Positions 5,198-8,552 of a stretch of DNA of 8,552 nt are shown in pieces. The stretch is from Syntrophomonadaceae bacterium (GTDB lineage: Bacteria; Bacillota; Dethiobacteria; DTU022). Position 1 is the first letter of the stretch. Every line of letters starts with the position of its first letter. Both the position numbers and the translations under genes were made by a program. The stretch covers positions 1 through 8,552 of the forward strand of contig PWSG01000092.1 of the NCBI GenBank assembly GCA_003564055.1, read 5' to 3'. Below the pieces are notes generated by a model, which searched no databases, was not told the DNA's origin, and saw nothing but the letters and a program-made list of their open reading frames with translations.

Positions 5198-6640
5198 ATG
5201 TTTAAGCATTACAAAGGCGGGAGTTTTAAAGTTTTCAGCGACGAGGATATAAAGGATATTCACGAGGCTACCGTTTATTTACTGGAAAAAGTAGGCATAA
5301 AACTCCATAACAAGAGAGCCCGGCAGATTTACGCCGATAACGGCGCAGATGTGGACAATGAAAAGCAAATTGTTAAGATCCCCAGGGCAATGATTGAAGA
5401 TGCGGTTGACTCTACACCTTCCAAGATTATTCTTTGCGGACGCGAAGAGAAAAATGATCTGCACCTGGAAGACAAAAATGTCCACCTTGGCACAGGAGGA
5501 ACAGTTCTCAATACCCTCGATATAGATACCCAGGAAAAGCGACTCACTGAGGTTAAAGATGTTGCCGGTTATGCCAAGATGACCGATGCCCTGGATAACA
5601 TCGCTTTCTTTGTAATCAACTGCTATCCAGACGATGTGCCCACTGAAGATGTGGACATTAACCGCTTCTATCATGGTCTGGCTAATACGTCCAAGCACGT
5701 CATGGGCGGAATCTATACCATGGATGGGCTTAAATCGGTTATTAAAATGGGCGAAGATATTGCAGGCAGCAAAGAAAAACTGCTTGACAGGCCTTTTATC
5801 TCTTTCATTACACTTATGATGAGCCCGCTGTTGATGGAAGTAACTTATACCGACTTCCTTATTGAAGCATCAAGTTACGGTCTGCCCGTAACCTGTCCTT
5901 CAGAACCGCTGGCCGGCGCAAATTCTCCTGTAACCCTGGCAGGAACGATCACACTAAATAACGCCGAATCACTTGGCGGTTTAATTCTTTCCCAACTTGT
6001 TAACAAAGGCAACCGTACCATATACGGTTCCACCTCCAGCATTATGGATATGCGCACCGGAACATACATGGCCGGTAATATTGAATCTGCGCTGATTAAT
6101 GCCGGTTGTGCACAGATGTCGCATTACTACAAGATTCCGATGTACGGCACTGGCGGAATGTCTGATTCCAAGGTGCTCGATGCCCAGGCAGGCTACGAAA
6201 GCGCCAACACTGCCATGGTCGTTGCCCTTTCTGGCTGCAATTACATTCACGATGCCTTCGGTCTGCTTGAATTTTGCACCGTGCTCTCTTACGAAAAAAT
6301 GGTAGTCGACAACGATTCTGTCGGAATGGCTTTAAGGGCTGTTCGCGGTGTGGAGGTTAATGAAGAATCTATCGCCGCCGATGTTATTGCCGAAGTCGGA
6401 CCGGGCGGCCACTTCCTGGACCATTCACACACCTATAAGAATGTGCGCAGCGAATTCTATTTCCCCACCCATTCAGACCGCCAGCAGCGCAGTGTCTGGG
6501 AAGATGAAGGTTCTAAGGATTCATTTACCAGGGCCCATGAAGAAGCAAAGAAAATCCTTTCCGAACACAAGCCGCTGGGCTTTGAAGAAGATATGGAAAA
6601 AATGCTGCTCGAGAAATACAAGGGCATCAAGAAGCTTTAA
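5198..6640 (+). CDS. MttB-superfamily methyltransferase, non-pyrrolysine (quaternary amine:corrinoid type)
   Basis: A 480-residue cytoplasmic protein of the trimethylamine methyltransferase (MttB) superfamily, close to the family length of about 470-495. Recognisable family blocks are LGTGGTVLNTLD (97-108), EPLAGANSPVTLAGTITLNN (236-255), the YGSTSSIMDMRTG region (276-288), DAQAGYES (328-335) and the C-terminal HSDRQQRSVWEDEG (425-438). The frame is open without an in-frame TAG, so the pyrrolysine of true trimethylamine methyltransferases is absent. Characterised non-pyrrolysine members (MtgB, MtpB, MtcB) demethylate glycine betaine, proline betaine or carnitine and methylate a corrinoid protein; the substrate here cannot be read from sequence. 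AAGGAG lies 11 bases before ATG. It is a single-gene unit with its own sigma-54 promoter and terminator. No corrinoid protein or methylcorrinoid:tetrahydrofolate methyltransferase gene is adjacent. Confidence 0.93.
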   Translation: MFKHYKGGSFKVFSDEDIKDIHEATVYLLEKVGIKLHNKRARQIYADNGADVDNEKQIVKIPRAMIEDAVDSTPSKIILCGREEKNDLHLEDKNVHLGTGGTVLNTLDIDTQEKRLTEVKDVAGYAKMTDALDNIAFFVINCYPDDVPTEDVDINRFYHGLANTSKHVMGGIYTMDGLKSVIKMGEDIAGSKEKLLDRPFISFITLMMSPLLMEVTYTDFLIEASSYGLPVTCPSEPLAGANSPVTLAGTITLNNAESLGGLILSQLVNKGNRTIYGSTSSIMDMRTGTYMAGNIESALINAGCAQMSHYYKIPMYGTGGMSDSKVLDAQAGYESANTAMVVALSGCNYIHDAFGLLEFCTVLSYEKMVVDNDSVGMALRAVRGVEVNEESIAADVIAEVGPGGHFLDHSHTYKNVRSEFYFPTHSDRQQRSVWEDEGSKDSFTRAHEEAKKILSEHKPLGFEEDMEKMLLEKYKGIKKL

Positions 6641-6654
6641 TTTAGTTTTGCAGT

Positions 6655-6691
6655 AAGCGCCGCGGTCTCGAAAACTCCGCGGCGCTTTTTT
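6655..6691 (+). terminator. Intrinsic terminator after the methyltransferase gene
   Basis: A perfect 11-base-pair GC-rich stem (AAGCGCCGCGG, 6655-6665, with 6677-6687), an 11-base loop and a run of six T at 6686-6691. It starts 14 bases after the TAA stop. There is no T-run on the other strand, so it should work only for the plus-strand transcript. The remaining 95 bases to the next gene hold no feature I recognise beyond a short repeat AATCTCAAT at 6712 and 6762. Confidence 0.93.
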
Positions 6692-6786
6692 ATTTATTAA
6701 ACTTCATACGCAATCTCAATTGACTTTAAACCAGCATTGCTAATACAGGCACTTAAAACTTAATCTCAATAATCGTTTGAAGCACA

Positions 6787-8145
6787 CTAGTTGCGCAAAC
6801 TGTGAATAGGCGCAGGTATTCTTCCGCTGCGCCGGACAAATCTGTCTGCTGAAAACTTATTTACTGCCATGATCGGAGCCCTGCCGAGCAGACCGCCAAA
6901 TTCAACCTGGTCGCCTACCTTTTTGCCCGCTGCGGGTATTATCCTTACCGCGGTAGTCTTATGGTTAAAAACACCAATTGCCGCTTCATCGGCAATTATA
7001 GCGGCAATTGTTTCTTCTTTAGTATCCCCCGGTATGGCTACCATATCAAGACCAACCGAGCAGACTGCCGTCATTGCCTCCAGTTTTTCAATGGTTAACG
7101 CTTCATCATTTACAGCAGCAATCATGCCGGCATCTTCGCTGACCGGAATAAAAGCCCCCGAGAGTCCACCAACATATGATGAAGCCATGGCCCCGCCTTT
7201 TTTTACTGCATCGTTAAGGAGAGCAAGCGCGGCGGTTGACCCGGGGGCACCACAGCGTTCCAGTCCCATTTCTTCAAGAATCTCGGCAACACTGTCTCCA
7301 ACAGCAGGAGTAGGCGCCAGAGAAACATCAACAATACCGAACGGCACGCCCAACCTCTCGGCCGCAGTCCTGCCAACCAGTTCGCCCATGCGGGTAATTT
7401 TAAAGGCGGTTTTTTTAATCGTTTCGGAAAGAGCGCCTAAGTCTACATTTCCCGCTCTTTTAATTGCACTTTTTACTACACCCGGACCGCTTACACCCGT
7501 ATTAATCACACAATCAGGCTCACCTACACCATGAAAAGCACCGGCCATGAAAGGATTGTCTTCGGGGACATTGGCAAAGACAACCAGCTTGGCACAGCCA
7601 ACACTATCCTGATTTGCAGTCCGGGAAGCAGTTTCTTTTATAACCCTGCTGATCAGGCTGATGGCATCCATATTAATACCGGCCCTTGAAGTAGCAACAT
7701 TTACAGAAGCACAAACCCGCTCGGTAGAGCTCAATGCCTGCGGGATAGATTCTATCAACCTCCTGTCCCCTCCTGTAAAACCCTTGTGGACCAGGGCTGA
7801 AAAGCCGCCGATAAAGTTTACTCCTACCTCTGCAGCAGCCTTATCAAGAGCTTCCGCATATTGAATATAATTATCAACCGTACTCGCCTCGGCAACCAGG
7901 GCTATCGGTGTTACCGATATTCGCTTGTTAACAATGGGCAGGCCATATTCGCGCGCAATCTCATCACCTGTTTTAACCAGTGAACCGGCCAGGCGGGTTA
8001 CCTTGTCGTATATTTTGCGGCAGGCAGAAATGTGATCGGAATCAATGCAGTCTCGCAAACTGATGCCCATGGTAATAGTCCGGATGTCAAGGTTTTCGTC
8101 CTGGACCATCTTTATTGTTTCTAAAACTTCTTCAATCGTAAGCAC
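6787..8145 (-). CDS. DUF711 / UPF0210 'PFL family' protein
   Basis: A 452-residue protein, the normal length for the DUF711 (UPF0210) family, whose members adopt a barrel related to pyruvate formate-lyase. The start region [30 protein letters not shown] (residues 4-33, cited in part) and the later [30 protein letters not shown] and [10 protein letters not shown] blocks are typical. I see no glycyl-radical motif, so it should not be called a pyruvate formate-lyase. The biochemical function of the family is unknown. The start is GTG at 8145, with GGGGG 8 bases upstream. It follows the ACT-domain gene by 27 bases on the same strand, an arrangement conserved in Firmicutes (for example the SP0238/SP0239 pair of Streptococcus pneumoniae, from memory). 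Any link to the amine genes is only by proximity, and it is convergent with the methyltransferase gene. Confidence 0.92.
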   Translation of the reverse strand: MLTIEEVLETIKMVQDENLDIRTITMGISLRDCIDSDHISACRKIYDKVTRLAGSLVKTGDEIAREYGLPIVNKRISVTPIALVAEASTVDNYIQYAEALDKAAAEVGVNFIGGFSALVHKGFTGGDRRLIESIPQALSSTERVCASVNVATSRAGINMDAISLISRVIKETASRTANQDSVGCAKLVVFANVPEDNPFMAGAFHGVGEPDCVINTGVSGPGVVKSAIKRAGNVDLGALSETIKKTAFKITRMGELVGRTAAERLGVPFGIVDVSLAPTPAVGDSVAEILEEMGLERCGAPGSTAALALLNDAVKKGGAMASSYVGGLSGAFIPVSEDAGMIAAVNDEALTIEKLEAMTAVCSVGLDMVAIPGDTKEETIAAIIADEAAIGVFNHKTTAVRIIPAAGKKVGDQVEFGGLLGRAPIMAVNKFSADRFVRRSGRIPAPIHSLRN

Positions 8146-8172
8146 AGCTTGTTCCCCCTTGTCTGATTCCTA

Positions 8173-8472
8173 TTAAATACGATGCATAAATTTAAAAACA
8201 TCTTCATGCTGGGCATCTATGCGCACCTGCAAATCTTCGCCTTTTTTTGCCAGCAGGTCCTTCAGTTTCACCAGGTCAACACTGGCTTTCTCCATGTCAG
8301 CCATAAGCACCATGACAAAATATCCCTGCATCACAGTCTGGTTAATATCGAGGATATTAACCCCCTTGTCGGCAAGTATTGTCGTGACCCCGGCTATAAT
8401 GCCGACCCTATCAGGTCCGATCACTGTGATTACTACAAGGTTGCTGCCGGATGAATCCTTCGGTATATCCAC
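8173..8472 (-). CDS. ACT-domain protein, UPF0237 family
   Basis: A 99-residue protein consisting almost entirely of one ACT domain (about residues 11-90), slightly longer than the usual 88-90 because of an N-terminal extension. The key segment VIGPDRVGIIAGVTTILADK (17-36) carries the glycine-rich turn where ACT domains bind amino acids or similar small ligands, followed by VNILDINQTVMQGYFVMVLM. The start is GTG at 8472 with AGGGAG about 8 bases upstream. It probably forms an operon with the DUF711 gene 27 bases downstream and may be its ligand-sensing partner; no such function has been shown that I know of. The promoter is not identified: the 80 bases upstream to the window edge show none. 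Confidence 0.9.
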   Translation of the reverse strand: MDIPKDSSGSNLVVITVIGPDRVGIIAGVTTILADKGVNILDINQTVMQGYFVMVLMADMEKASVDLVKLKDLLAKKGEDLQVRIDAQHEDVFKFMHRI

Positions 8473-8552
8473 TTTATTTACTCCCTTCTGCTCCTGTTTT
8501 GTGGCTCTTTAGTCATTCCTGCTCTTCAAAACGCCTGCCCCCGTTTTTAGAG

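Noticed and set aside
6869..7534. Plus-strand open frame of 221 codons
   Set aside because: Antisense shadow of the DUF711 gene; low-complexity Ser/Ala/Pro/Thr-rich translation and no family resemblance.
8478..8516. Minus-strand mini-ORF of 12 codons (ATG at 8516, TAA at 8478) just before the ACT-domain gene
   Set aside because: Could be a leader peptide, but its ribosome site is poor and the length is expected by chance.
8513..8552. Minus-strand open frame at the right edge ending in TGA at 8513-8515, possibly the tail of an upstream gene (about 12 codons, charged residues)
   Set aside because: Too short to support; no motif and no way to see its start.
1..8552. CRISPR arrays, tRNA or rRNA genes, insertion sequences
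   Set aside because: No regularly spaced repeats, RNA gene signatures, transposase reading frames or flanking terminal repeats were seen.

Overview
The window looks like part of an anaerobic, Gram-positive (Firmicutes/Clostridia-type) chromosome. The basis is strong GGAGG-type ribosome binding sites with several GTG starts, a RocR-like sigma-54 activator, an MttB-superfamily methyltransferase, a cluster of iron-sulfur and flavin proteins, and an ACT-domain/DUF711 ('PFL family') gene pair of the kind common in Firmicutes. The genus cannot be named from the sequence alone.

Layout. (1) Positions 1-3072, minus strand: a tight operon of five genes, the last running off the left edge. In transcription order it encodes a small plant-type [2Fe-2S] protein, an FAD/NAD(P)-binding oxidoreductase, a ferredoxin-like protein with two Cys4 sets, a BFD-like [2Fe-2S] protein, and a DadA/SoxB-type FAD amine oxidoreductase. 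Together they resemble a split version of the heteromeric sarcosine oxidase / HcnABC / archaeal proline dehydrogenase complexes. (2) 3073-3399: a divergent control region with a sigma-54 promoter for the operon, a pair of related dyads, a cluster of TTTTGCA boxes and an extended -10 promoter for the regulator. (3) 3400-4866, plus strand: a PAS-AAA+-HTH sigma-54 activator with an intact GAFTGA loop. (4) 4867-5197: a second control region with a near-perfect -24/-12 promoter. (5) 5198-6640, plus strand: an MttB-family methyltransferase with no in-frame amber codon, so probably the non-pyrrolysine type acting on quaternary amines, followed by a strong intrinsic terminator. (6) 6787-8472, minus strand: an ACT-domain protein followed by a DUF711/UPF0210 protein, a separate unit of unknown function.

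How the parts may work together (inference). The activator lies between two sigma-54 promoters pointing away from it and could switch on both. The methyltransferase would remove a methyl group from a quaternary amine such as a betaine. The flavin/iron-sulfur dehydrogenase would then oxidise the resulting secondary or tertiary amine and pass electrons to NAD(P) and/or ferredoxin. The corrinoid protein and the corrinoid:tetrahydrofolate methyltransferase that such a pathway needs are not in this window.
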